From: JBMNFI01 sp050949225
GTDB taxonomy: Bacteria > Bacillota > Dehalobacteriia > UBA4068
Direction: 5' to 3'
DNA length: 64,000 nt
Assembly: GCA_050949225.1 (NCBI GenBank)
Contig: JBMNFI010000002.1
Coordinates: 372,001 to 436,000 of the forward strand
The notes beneath the pieces were generated by a model, which was not told the origin of the DNA, ran no database searches, and saw only the letters and a program-made list of their open reading frames with translations. Shown here piece by piece: positions 26,458-34,783 of the stretch (position 1 is its first letter; each line of letters starts with the position of its first letter). The position numbers and the translations under genes were made by a program.

Positions 26458-28163
26458 AAGCTAGTCAATTATATGCTCCAACATTAAGAGAGGTCCCGGC
26501 TGAGGCGGAAATTATTAGTCATAAATTAATGTTGAGAGCGGGCATGTTACATAGAACTGCCGCCGGAATTTATTCTTATCTGCCACTTGCTTGGAAGGTC
26601 ATGAAAAAAATTATGAATATCATTCGTGAAGAAATGGACGGTGTGGGTGGACAGGAAATATGCATGCCGATTTTACAGCCTTCTGAGATTTGGCAAGCCT
26701 CCGAACGCTGGGATGTTTATGGGGATGAGTTATTTAGGCTTAAAGATCGTCATCAGCGTGATTTTTGTTTGGGACCGACTCACGAAGAAATTATTACCAC
26801 CTTGGTGAAAAATAATATTCGTTCTTACAAGCAATTGCCGCAGAGATTATATCAAATTCAGACTAAATTTCGTGATGAGCGTCGTCCGCGTTTTGGCTTA
26901 ATGCGCGGCCGTGAATTTATGATGCAGGATATGTATTCTTTTGACCGTGATGAGGAATCTTTAGAAACTAGTTATCGCTTATCATATGAGGCCTATAGCA
27001 GGATATTTTCCCGCTGTGGTTTAGATTTTCGGCCGGTAGAGGCTGATTCAGGGGCTATTGGCGGCAGTGGCAGCCATGAGTTTATGGCCTTGGCTGATTC
27101 CGGTGAATCAGAAATTATTTATTGCTCGGATTGTGAGTATGCAGCCTCTAATGAGGTGGCGGCGGTCAAGCCCTTACCTGTGGCTTATGAGGAGGCGGCA
27201 GAACTTCAAGAGGTCGCAACCCCAGATTGCAAAGCTGTTGAAGATGTGGCAACCTTGCTGGCAGTTCCCAGAGAAAAAATCGTTAAGACTATGTGCTATC
27301 GTGCGGATGATCAATTAGTTTTGGTGCTTTGTCGTGGTGACCGTCAGATCAATGAAGTCAAATTAAAAAACACTTTGAATTGTCTGGAGTTAGTATTTGC
27401 CGATGATAATGCTTTGGCAGAGGTGGGGTTAATACCGGGGTTTTTGGGTCCTCAAGCCGCACAAGGACTTAAAGTTATTGCTGATGATGAAGTGGTTTTG
27501 CTGCACAATCATGTTTGCGGCGCCAACAAGGAGGATTATCATCTCATCAATGTTAATCCCGGACGTGATTATCAGGTTGATATAACGGCTGATATTCGCT
27601 TGGTGACTGCCGGAGAAGCCTGTCCGCATTGTGGACAGCAACTTTTGAGTGCCAGGGGTATTGAGGTCGGGCAGGTTTTTAAGCTATACGATAAGTATAG
27701 TCAAGCTCTGGGTGCTCATTTTATCAATGAAGCAGGCAAAGAGCAGGCGATGATGATGGGATGTTACGGTATTGGTGTCGGGCGTACCATGGCTGCTATT
27801 ATTGAACAAAGTTATGATGAAAATGGCATTATTTGGCCTTTTATGGTGGCTCCGTATCATGTGGTGTTGGTACCGGTTAATGATAAGGATGAAGAGTTGA
27901 TTGCCATAGCTGAAACATTATATAAGGATTTATTGTCTTCCGGGATCGAGGTTATGATTGATGATCGCAGGGAACGCCCGGGAGTTAAGTTTAACGATGC
28001 TGATTTAATAGGTTTTCCTTTACGTGTTACTATCGGAAAAAAAGCCAAACAAGATGGTCTGGTGGAATTAAAGATCAGAAAAAGTGGTAAGGTTATGGAA
28101 GTTCCGATAGAACAGACTGCAGAGCAAGTTTGTGCCATTATTAAAAAAGAATTAAATAAATAG
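26454..28163 (+). CDS. proS: Prolyl-tRNA synthetase (bacterial type)
   Basis: A 569-residue class II synthetase. The N-terminal core has motif 1-2 segments (HRTAAGIYSYLPLAWKV, GPTHEEIIT, KFRDERRPRFGLMRGREF), an inserted YbaK-like editing domain at about 235-380 for clearing misacylated alanine, motif 3 CYGIGVGRTMAAIIEQ, and an anticodon-binding domain at the end. ATGA overlap with ispG indicates coupling. The cdsA-dxr-rseP-ispG-proS order is common in Bacillota. Confidence 0.97.
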   Translation: MKASQLYAPTLREVPAEAEIISHKLMLRAGMLHRTAAGIYSYLPLAWKVMKKIMNIIREEMDGVGGQEICMPILQPSEIWQASERWDVYGDELFRLKDRHQRDFCLGPTHEEIITTLVKNNIRSYKQLPQRLYQIQTKFRDERRPRFGLMRGREFMMQDMYSFDRDEESLETSYRLSYEAYSRIFSRCGLDFRPVEADSGAIGGSGSHEFMALADSGESEIIYCSDCEYAASNEVAAVKPLPVAYEEAAELQEVATPDCKAVEDVATLLAVPREKIVKTMCYRADDQLVLVLCRGDRQINEVKLKNTLNCLELVFADDNALAEVGLIPGFLGPQAAQGLKVIADDEVVLLHNHVCGANKEDYHLINVNPGRDYQVDITADIRLVTAGEACPHCGQQLLSARGIEVGQVFKLYDKYSQALGAHFINEAGKEQAMMMGCYGIGVGRTMAAIIEQSYDENGIIWPFMVAPYHVVLVPVNDKDEELIAIAETLYKDLLSSGIEVMIDDRRERPGVKFNDADLIGFPLRVTIGKKAKQDGLVELKIRKSGKVMEVPIEQTAEQVCAIIKKELNK

Positions 28164-28174
28164 AGGAGTTATTT

Positions 28175-28675
28175 ATGATCAGAGACTTTAAAGGGTTTTC
28201 TCCGCAAGTTAGCTCACAGGCCTTTGTCGCAGAGACAGCGGTAATTTGTGGTCGGGTAAGGATTGCCGCAGAGAGCAGTATTTGGTATGGGGCTGTTTTG
28301 CGCGGTGATGTGGGTGATATTGAAATTGGCGAAAAATGCAGTATCCAGGATAATTGCACTATCCATTGTGGTATAGAAACCCCTACAATTTTGGGGAATA
28401 GTGTGACCGTGGGACACAATGCTGTTTTACACTCTTGTCAAATCGAAGATAATTGTTTAATCGGTATGAGTGCGGTAGTTTTAGATGGTGCCAGAATTGG
28501 TCGGGGCAGCATTGTAGGAGCCGGTTGTTTGGTGCCGGAAAACAAAGAGATTCCGCCCCATTCTTTAGTGGTAGGGGTGCCGGCCAAAGTTATTAAAACT
28601 TTGACTGCGGCAAAAGAAAAAGAGTTGCAGCAGCATGCCTTGTCATATGTTTCATTAATGGAAGGTTATCGCTAA
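28175..28675 (+). CDS. Gamma-carbonic-anhydrase-like hexapeptide protein
   Basis: A 166-residue left-handed beta-helix protein of the gamma carbonic anhydrase/YrdA family. Hexapeptide repeats run from about residue 18 to 135, and histidines in DNCTIHCG, TVGHNAVLHS occupy the usual metal-ligand positions of the trimer. Members often bind zinc or iron; true carbonic anhydrase activity is not assured. It follows proS by 11 bases and may be the last gene of that transcript. Confidence 0.87.
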   Translation: MIRDFKGFSPQVSSQAFVAETAVICGRVRIAAESSIWYGAVLRGDVGDIEIGEKCSIQDNCTIHCGIETPTILGNSVTVGHNAVLHSCQIEDNCLIGMSAVVLDGARIGRGSIVGAGCLVPENKEIPPHSLVVGVPAKVIKTLTAAKEKELQQHALSYVSLMEGYR

Positions 28676-28680
28676 AAGAC

Positions 28681-28709
28681 TTGCAATAACGTTTAGAATG
28701 CGTTATAAT
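28681..28709 (+). promoter_or_regulatory. Promoter of recA
   Basis: TTGCAA (28681-28686), 17-base spacer, consensus TATAAT (28704-28709). Transcription should start near 28716, inside the LexA box. Confidence 0.85.
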
Positions 28710-28715
28710 TGTTTT

Positions 28716-28729
28716 CGAACAGTCATTCG
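28716..28729 (+). promoter_or_regulatory. LexA (SOS) box at recA
   Basis: CGAACAGTCATTCG matches the Gram-positive SOS box CGAAC-N4-GTTCG with a single mismatch in the right half. It covers the predicted transcription start, so LexA bound here would block recA. Confidence 0.8.
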
Positions 28730-28770
28730 TAAAAATATTGTTGGCAAATAATATTTGGGGGAGGTACATG

Positions 28771-29823
28771 ATGTCTGATAAAGATAAAGCTTTACATAAT
28801 GCTTTAGCTCAGATAGAAAAGCAGTTTGGCAAGGGTTCTATTATGCGTTGGGGAGAGGTCAATCATGAGGATATTGAAGCTATTCCCACCGGATCTTTGG
28901 CACTGGATATTGCTTTAGGAATTGGTGGTATTCCTAAAGGGCGGATTATTGAGATTTATGGACCGGAATCATCCGGTAAAACTACAGTTGCCCTGCATAT
29001 GGTGGCCGAGTGTCAGAAGCTGGGTGGTACGGCGGCCTTTATTGATGCCGAACATGCCATGGACCCTAAGTATGCCAAAAGGCTAGGTGTTGATACCGAG
29101 CAGCTTTTAATTTCGCAGCCTGATATGGGTGAGCAGGCATTAGAGATTGCCGAAGCTTTGGTAAGAAGTGGTGCGGTAGATATCGTTGTTATCGATTCTG
29201 TGGCGGCTTTAGTGCCGCGGGCGGAGCTGGAAGGTGAGATGGGTGATGCCCATGTTGGTCTGCAGGCACGCTTGATGTCACAGGCTTTACGTAAATTAAC
29301 AGGAGCGGTCAGCAAATCTAATTCTACGATCATTTTTATAAACCAGATCCGGGAAAAGATTGGAGTAATGTTTGGTAATCCCGAAACCACTGCCGGTGGA
29401 CGGGCCTTAAAATTTTATGCGTCCATCCGTATTGATGTTAGAAAAGGCGAAGTAATTAAGCAGGGGACCGATATTATTGGTGCCCGGACTAAAGCAAAAG
29501 TGGTTAAAAATAAAGTAGCCCCTCCCTTTAAGCAGGCTGAATTTGACATTATGTATGGGCAAGGGATTTCTAAAGAAGGAAATATTTTAGATATTGCCAC
29601 AGAGATGGATTTGCTTAAAAAGGCAGGTGCTTGGTATTCCTATGGAACAGAACGTATCGGTCAAGGGCGTGAAAATGCTAAGGAATACTTAAAGAATCAT
29701 CCGGAAATGATGAAGGAGTTAGAAAACAAAATTAGAGAATCTGTCAAAGAGAGTGGAGAACCACTTTTGGAGGTGGGGACTGCAGTTAAAGACGATTCTA
29801 TTGAAGAATCGGTGGATCAATAG
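28771..29823 (+). CDS. recA: Recombinase RecA
   Basis: A 350-residue RecA, the strand-exchange protein and co-protease of the SOS response. ALAQIEKQFGKGSIMR, Walker A GPESSGKTT, Walker B VVIDSVAAL, and loop regions GDAHVGLQARLMSQALRKL and INQIREKIGVMFGNPETT are all present. ATG 28771 lies 6 bases after GGGGGAGG; ATG 28768 is also possible, whereas the upstream in-frame TTG would lie inside the leader. recX follows after 25 bases. Confidence 0.98.
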   Translation: MSDKDKALHNALAQIEKQFGKGSIMRWGEVNHEDIEAIPTGSLALDIALGIGGIPKGRIIEIYGPESSGKTTVALHMVAECQKLGGTAAFIDAEHAMDPKYAKRLGVDTEQLLISQPDMGEQALEIAEALVRSGAVDIVVIDSVAALVPRAELEGEMGDAHVGLQARLMSQALRKLTGAVSKSNSTIIFINQIREKIGVMFGNPETTAGGRALKFYASIRIDVRKGEVIKQGTDIIGARTKAKVVKNKVAPPFKQAEFDIMYGQGISKEGNILDIATEMDLLKKAGAWYSYGTERIGQGRENAKEYLKNHPEMMKELENKIRESVKESGEPLLEVGTAVKDDSIEESVDQ

Positions 29824-29848
29824 AAGAAAACAAGGGTGATATTGGTAG

Positions 29849-30385
29849 ATGTTAAGTTATGTTAAGGGATCTTCTAATTATAAAAAAAAATATCTTAGTG
29901 ACTTTAAGGAAATTCGCTCAGCTGCTTTAAGATATTTAAATCAACGTCACTATTCGGAGAAAGGATTGCGGGAAAAGCTACTTAAACGTTTGGATCCTCA
30001 AGAGCAGGAGGAATTGATGCCCGTTCTTGATCAGGTCATCATGGACTTAATGGAGCGAAGATTTATTGATGAGGAAAAGATGGTGGAATCCTGGGTTTAT
30101 TATCGCACGGATCATGTGCCACGCAGTAAGTGTTTTGTTCGGCAAGAGTTACTCAATAAAGGAGTCTGCCCGGATATTTTGGATAATGTTTTAGATGATT
30201 TTTATCAGGACATGACCGAGGAAGAGGTTTTACGGCGAATTTTTTGTAAAGAGGCTTTACGTGAGCCGGAGGATGAAGAGCAGAAGGAACGATTTTGGAA
30301 ACGCTTAATTAATCGTTTGGGCAGAAAAGGTTTTAGTTTTGAAAAAATAATTGCTTTGGTTGAAGAAAAACGTAATCAGGGTTAA
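29849..30385 (+). CDS. recX: Regulatory protein RecX
   Basis: A 178-residue RecX, a modulator that binds RecA filaments and limits their activity. It has the helical three-repeat pattern: AALRYLNQRHYSEKGLREKLLKR, then VIMDLMERRFIDEEKMVESWV, and LINRLGRKGFSFEKIIALV. The gene follows recA closely with only a weak ribosome site, in keeping with low expression and co-regulation by LexA. Confidence 0.9.
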   Translation: MLSYVKGSSNYKKKYLSDFKEIRSAALRYLNQRHYSEKGLREKLLKRLDPQEQEELMPVLDQVIMDLMERRFIDEEKMVESWVYYRTDHVPRSKCFVRQELLNKGVCPDILDNVLDDFYQDMTEEEVLRRIFCKEALREPEDEEQKERFWKRLINRLGRKGFSFEKIIALVEEKRNQG

Positions 30386-30441
30386 AAAAAGAGTAAATCT
30401 TACTAAAGAAGGACTTTTAATATAATATTTAGATTCAAATA

Positions 30442-30470
30442 TTGACAAATAGTGCATAAAATAATAGAAT
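30442..30470 (+). promoter_or_regulatory. Strong promoter between recX and rny
   Basis: A perfect -35 TTGACA (30442-30447), a 17-base spacer and TAGAAT (30465-30470). It would start transcription near 30477, almost 275 bases before rny, at the head of the structured RNA described next. Confidence 0.8.
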
Positions 30471-30476
30471 GGTTAT

Positions 30477-30685
30477 GTTAGAAAGCTTTTTATATACTTT
30501 TTTCAGGAATTACTTAATGAGAAGGACAATTTCTGAAGATTAAGATGCAGCATTATGCATTTATATATATATTTGATTAAACTTTTATCAAGATGTGTTC
30601 TGTTAATGTTAATAATATATATAAATATGAATGTTTTTTCGCAAAAAGACCGAGTCTTTTTGTCCTGCGTCAGTATATAAAAAAC
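30477..30685 (+). ncRNA. Candidate 6S RNA
   Basis: A transcript from the promoter at 30442 can fold into one long rod, as 6S RNA does. The ends pair: 30487-30497 with 30673-30683 (11 bp), then after an internal loop CAGGA 30504-30508 with TCCTG 30663-30667. A large central region follows whose 3' strand carries a hairpin (30643-30650 with 30654-30661), as in Escherichia coli 6S RNA. An AT-rich apical stem pairs 30559-30570 with 30615-30626 and CATT 30551-30554 with AATG 30630-30633. A terminator follows at once. 6S RNA binds the housekeeping RNA polymerase holoenzyme. The call is by architecture, not primary sequence; a leader of rny is the alternative. Confidence 0.55.
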
Positions 30686-30708
30686 CGAGCTTTCGCTCGG
30701 TTTTTTTC
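30679..30708 (+). terminator. Strong terminator upstream of rny
   Basis: AAAAAACCGAGC (30679-30690) pairs perfectly with GCTCGGTTTTTT (30695-30706) around TTTC. It ends only 42 bases before the rny start, so it must terminate the upstream RNA, with rny reached by read-through or a separate start. Confidence 0.92.
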
Positions 30709-30749
30709 ATGATAATGGAAAAGAAAAAAATAATTATGGAGGTGAAACG

Positions 30750-32279
30750 ATGACAATTGTTTTTATTGCTATTGCTCTTGTAGTTGGTCTTATTTTAGGA
30801 TATTTTATCAGAAAAAGTCTGGCAGAATCAAAAATAAAAACAGCAGAAGAAGCGGCGGCGAAAATTATTATTGACGCTAAAAAAGAGGCTGAGTCTAAAC
30901 ATAAAGAAGCTTTGATTGAAGCTAAAGAAGAAATCCATGCCATGCGTGTGGAGATAGATAAGGAAAGTAAAGAACGTCGCAGTGAAATTTCACGTCAAGA
31001 AAGAAGATTGCAGCAAAAAGAAGAGTCGCTAGACCGTAAAATTGATTCAATAGAGAGAAAAGAAGAAAATATTAAAAGAAAAGATCATGATACAGAGAAA
31101 AAATTAGCTGAGATTAATGAATTAAAACAACAAAAAATTAAAGAGCTGGAAAAAATCTCCGGTATTACTGCTCAAGATGCTAAACAAATTTTATTGTCCA
31201 GTATTGAAGATGAAGTTCAGCATGAAATGAATATTTTAATCAGAGATATTGAAACCAAAGCCAAGGAAGAGGGGGAAAAACGTGCTCGCGAAATTGTGGC
31301 TTCAGCCATTCAACGAGTAGCTTCCGATCATGTTGCCGAAACAACTGTTTCGGTTGTCGCCTTACCTAATGAAGAGATGAAAGGACGCATCATTGGTCGG
31401 GAGGGGCGGAATATTCGCACCCTAGAGACTCTTACGGGTATTGATTTAATTATTGATGATACACCAGAGGCCGTGATCCTTTCCGGTTTTGATCCTATGC
31501 GTAGGGAGGTTGCCAGGATTGCTTTGGAAAAACTGATTCTGGATGGTAGGATTCATCCTGCACGCATTGAAGAAATGGTAGAAAGAGCTAAAAAAGAAGT
31601 GGCACAAAAGGTTTGGGATGATGGTGAACAAGCAACCTTTGAAACCGGTGTCCACGGTTTGCACAATGAGATAATTAAACTTTTAGGGCGTTTGCAGTTC
31701 CGTACCAGTTATGGACAAAATGTATTGAAACATTCTACAGAGGTTTCTCATTTGGCAGGCTTAATGGCAGCTGAGTTAGGAGCCGATATCACTTTGGCCA
31801 AAAGGGCGGGGCTTTTACATGATTTAGGTAAAGCCGTTGATCATGAAGTGGAGGGTCCACATGTGACGATTGGTGCTGATTTAGCCAAGAAATATCATGA
31901 ATCACCGGAAGTGGTGCATGCTATTGCAGCACATCATGGTGATATTGAGGTAAACAGTCTGGAGGCTGCCTTGGTGCAGGCTGCTGATGCTATTTCAGCG
32001 GCTCGTCCGGGTGCTCGGCGTGAGACTTTGGAGTATTATATCAAACGATTGCAAAAGCTGGAGGAAATCGCCAATTCTTTTACCGGGGTAGAAAAATCCT
32101 TTGCCATTCAGGCCGGTCGTGAAATTCGCATCTTAATTAAGCCCGATCAAATTGATGATCTGGCGGCGGTGCGTTTTGCACGTGATATTGTCAAAAAAAT
32201 TGAGGCGGAGCTGGAATATCCGGGACAGATAAAAGTTGTCGTGATCAGAGAAACCAGAGCCGTTGATTATGCTAAATAA
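30750..32279 (+). CDS. rny: Ribonuclease Y
   Basis: A 509-residue membrane-anchored endoribonuclease that starts bulk mRNA decay in Bacillota. Order: N-terminal membrane helix (about 3-20), a long charged coiled coil to about 200, a KH RNA-binding domain with GRIIGREGRNIRTLE, and an HD domain with LLHDLGKAVDHE and AAHHGDIE carrying the metal-binding His-Asp pair. A GGAGG ribosome site precedes ATG 30750. Confidence 0.97.
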   Translation: MTIVFIAIALVVGLILGYFIRKSLAESKIKTAEEAAAKIIIDAKKEAESKHKEALIEAKEEIHAMRVEIDKESKERRSEISRQERRLQQKEESLDRKIDSIERKEENIKRKDHDTEKKLAEINELKQQKIKELEKISGITAQDAKQILLSSIEDEVQHEMNILIRDIETKAKEEGEKRAREIVASAIQRVASDHVAETTVSVVALPNEEMKGRIIGREGRNIRTLETLTGIDLIIDDTPEAVILSGFDPMRREVARIALEKLILDGRIHPARIEEMVERAKKEVAQKVWDDGEQATFETGVHGLHNEIIKLLGRLQFRTSYGQNVLKHSTEVSHLAGLMAAELGADITLAKRAGLLHDLGKAVDHEVEGPHVTIGADLAKKYHESPEVVHAIAAHHGDIEVNSLEAALVQAADAISAARPGARRETLEYYIKRLQKLEEIANSFTGVEKSFAIQAGREIRILIKPDQIDDLAAVRFARDIVKKIEAELEYPGQIKVVVIRETRAVDYAK

Positions 32280-32651
32280 TTTACAACAAGCCAAGGCCTG
32301 TTGTAGCTAATAGCGAAAAGATGATATTAGATTTTCAGATAGCTCATCAGGTTTTCTTAAGAAAGCTTGGTGGGCTATTATTTAAAAATTGATTTATTTG
32401 GGGCAAAGGTAAAATTATCACATAAAGAATACTTTAATTTCATAACTTAAATTTAATAGCTTAATTTCATGGTTAAACTTCATGGTTTGTGGTAGATAGT
32501 TTTTTGATGAAAATTTTTGCTATGTTTTTAAAGGTTAACAAACGATGATAAATGTAAAGATTTGTTAAGGTATTATTTTTGAGAAGTACTCTTATAGATA
32601 TCTTTTTCTTGTTTATGTTGTGATAAACAAAAGATAAAAAAGGGGATTACG
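32280..32651 (+). other. 372-base gap between rny and ymdB with a stable hairpin
   Basis: No coding frame is convincing. At 32339-32349 the 11 bases pair with 32368-32378 (two G-U pairs), and the intervening TTTCTT/AAGAAA extends the stem, making a long hairpin that may end rny transcripts although the T-run is poor. A shorter ACAACA/TGTTGT hairpin is at 32283-32304. The rest is AT-rich with short repeats of TTAATTTCAT. Confidence 0.5.
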
Positions 32652-33440
32652 ATGAAAATCTTGTTTATTGGTGATGTAGTAGCTTCACCGGGGCGTCATA
32701 TTGTGAAACAGAAACTGCCATATTTATTAAATGAATACGAGATAGATTTTACAATTATCAATGGTGAAAATCTCACCGGTGGTGCAGGGATTAATAAAAA
32801 ATCTTTACATGAATTGGCTGATATGGGTGTAGATTGTTTTACCATGGGTAATCATATGTGGGATAATGCCGATATTTTTACCTTTATTGAGCAAGAGCGA
32901 CGCCTTGTTCGACCGGCTAATTTTAAACAATCACTGCCGGGTGAAGTGTATAGGATTTACACATTACCTGCGGGGGAAAAACTGGCAGTGACTAATGTTG
33001 TCGGACAAGTATATATGCCGCCGGCTGATTGTCCTTTTGCCGCTATGAAGAGGGTTTTGCAAGAGGTCAGAGAAATTACTCCTTTTATTGTGGTAGATAT
33101 CCATGCGGAGGCTACCTCGGAAAAGATGGCTCTGGGATGGTATTTGGATGGGCAAGTGAGTGCCGTCTTGGGGACTCATACACATGTTCAGACTAATGAT
33201 GCGCGTATTTTGCCACGCGGTACTGCTTACTTAACTGATGTTGGTATGACTGGTCCTCGTGATTCCGTTTTGGGAGTGGATAAGGATATTATTATCGAGA
33301 AAATGACCACACAGCTTCCCCAGCGCTTTAAGCCCGCTTGTCGCGGAGACTTACAGTTCAATGGAGTGATCATTGAGCTGGGAACAGACGGGAAGGCGCA
33401 AGACATACAGTTGATAAACTTTTATGAGCCGTCACTTTAG
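32652..33440 (+). CDS. ymdB: YmdB family metallophosphoesterase
   Basis: A 262-residue calcineurin-like phosphoesterase of the YmdB type; Bacillus subtilis YmdB hydrolyses 2',3'-cyclic nucleotides and influences biofilm and sporulation genes. Metal ligands are visible in FIGDVV (Asp8), NGEN, MGNHMWD, DIHAEATSEK and GTHTHVQTND. The rny-ymdB-spoVS order is conserved in Bacillota. A terminator follows directly. Confidence 0.92.
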   Translation: MKILFIGDVVASPGRHIVKQKLPYLLNEYEIDFTIINGENLTGGAGINKKSLHELADMGVDCFTMGNHMWDNADIFTFIEQERRLVRPANFKQSLPGEVYRIYTLPAGEKLAVTNVVGQVYMPPADCPFAAMKRVLQEVREITPFIVVDIHAEATSEKMALGWYLDGQVSAVLGTHTHVQTNDARILPRGTAYLTDVGMTGPRDSVLGVDKDIIIEKMTTQLPQRFKPACRGDLQFNGVIIELGTDGKAQDIQLINFYEPSL

Positions 33441-33448
33441 AATCGCCG

Positions 33449-33477
33449 GCACCCCTTTTAAAAGGGGTGCTTTTTTA
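33449..33477 (+). terminator. Terminator after ymdB
   Basis: GCACCCCTTTT (33449-33459) pairs perfectly with AAAAGGGGTGC (33460-33470), then TTTTTT. It separates ymdB from spoVS. Confidence 0.92.
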
Positions 33478-33540
33478 TTGATTTCTATCATATGAATGAA
33501 GAGTAGCATCATGTCGATTATTTACGGGAGGTTTTAAGCA

Positions 33541-33837
33541 ATGAAAAATAGTCCGGATAAAGCAAAAAACAATAGCGGCTCCTGCTTACGTGTCTCTGCA
33601 AAATCTGTTCCTAATGCTGTGGCGGGCGCTTTGGCCGGTGTCCTGCGGGAATATGGAACGGTAGAAATTCAAACAATTGGCGCCGGGGCCATTAATCAGG
33701 CCATCAAAGCAGTAGCAATTGCGCGTGGTTTTGTGGCCCCTTCAGGAATAGATTTGATTTGCATACCGGCTTTTTCTGATGTGGTGGTTTGCGGTGAGGA
33801 AAGGACAGCAATCAAACTGATTGTGGAGGAAAGATGA
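33541..33837 (+). CDS. spoVS: Stage V sporulation protein S
   Basis: A 98-residue SpoVS. The highly conserved core AGALAGVLREYGTVEIQ, GAINQAIKAVAIARGF, GIDLICIPAF and EERTAIKLIVEER covers residues 15-98; the first 14 residues are an extra basic segment. SpoVS is an Alba-like small protein needed for spore coat assembly and septation in Bacillus, though it also occurs in non-sporulating bacteria such as Thermus. The ATG is preceded by GGGAGG, and the stop overlaps the next start (ATGA). Confidence 0.95.
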   Translation: MKNSPDKAKNNSGSCLRVSAKSVPNAVAGALAGVLREYGTVEIQTIGAGAINQAIKAVAIARGFVAPSGIDLICIPAFSDVVVCGEERTAIKLIVEER

Positions 33838-34766
33838 TTATAGATGCCCATTTAGATACTATTTTACAATTGCAAAAATATCCTTCCCTGCGAAAAATAT
33901 ATGATAGTCACTGCGACTATCAACGTCTTTGCAAATATCTTGACGTGGCTTTTTTTGCGGTTTTCATTCATCCGCGTAAATATGCCGCTTGTCCTTTACC
34001 GGAATTAATGCGATACTTTGGCACTTTTAAACAGGATTTATCACGTAATCGTGATCTGGTAGAATTATTATTATATAAAGAGCAGTTAAAGAGCTCTAAG
34101 AGTAAAATTCTTTTGGGGGTTGAAGGCGGCGACTTTATTGGTGATGATCAGGAGCTTTTAACTTTGATGCAGGCCTTGGGTTTACGCTTTTTGGGTCTGA
34201 CTTGGAATCATGATAATCAGCTTGCTGCGGCTTGCGGTTCTCAACAGGGTTTAACTTCTTGGGGAAAACAAGTAATTAAGCAATGTAATGATTTAGACAT
34301 TATTGTCGATTTGGCACATGCTTCGGAGCGATCTTTTTGGAATGCTTTGGCTGTTAGCAATCAGCCAATTATGGTTTCACATGCAGCTTGCAATGCCTGT
34401 CATAGTCATAGACGCAATCTTAATGATCATCAATTAAAGGAACTGGGTCGGGCAGGCGGTGTGGTCGGCATTACCTTTGTCAAGGATTTTTTAGCATCTC
34501 ATGATCCCGACCTTGATGATATAGTAAGGCATATCGTGCATGCTGTGGAGGTGGCAGGCATTGATGCTGTGGGAATTGGTTCTGATTTTGACGGTGCTGA
34601 AGTAGCAGCCCTTAAAGGTGTGGAAGATTTGCCCTTTCTCTGGTTACGTTTACGGGAGGCAGGATTTAGTCAAGAGGAATTAGATAAAATAGCCGGCGAT
34701 AATTTCTTGAGATTTTTGCAGGGATTGTTGCCAAATAAGGAGAAAGGCCATACTAGCAGATTTTAA
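33834..34766 (+). CDS. Membrane dipeptidase family (peptidase M19) protein
   Basis: A 310-residue M19 dipeptidase-like metallohydrolase. The N-terminal DAHLDT supplies the HxD zinc ligands, VEGGDFIG and GLTWNHDNQLA are family segments, VDLAHASER and VSHAACNA give the further histidines, and VGIGSDFDG the final aspartate. These enzymes cleave dipeptides, some with D-amino acids. Despite the family name there is no signal peptide, so it is cytoplasmic. Translational coupling to spoVS suggests a shared regulatory context. Confidence 0.9.
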   Translation: MIIDAHLDTILQLQKYPSLRKIYDSHCDYQRLCKYLDVAFFAVFIHPRKYAACPLPELMRYFGTFKQDLSRNRDLVELLLYKEQLKSSKSKILLGVEGGDFIGDDQELLTLMQALGLRFLGLTWNHDNQLAAACGSQQGLTSWGKQVIKQCNDLDIIVDLAHASERSFWNALAVSNQPIMVSHAACNACHSHRRNLNDHQLKELGRAGGVVGITFVKDFLASHDPDLDDIVRHIVHAVEVAGIDAVGIGSDFDGAEVAALKGVEDLPFLWLRLREAGFSQEELDKIAGDNFLRFLQGLLPNKEKGHTSRF

Positions 34767-34783
34767 CCAGAAGAGGTGACCTA

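Noticed and set aside
30643..30661. Hairpin at 30643-30661 as an independent terminator
   Set aside because: It is followed by GTCCTGC rather than a T-run and fits better as the 3'-strand hairpin of the 6S-like RNA.
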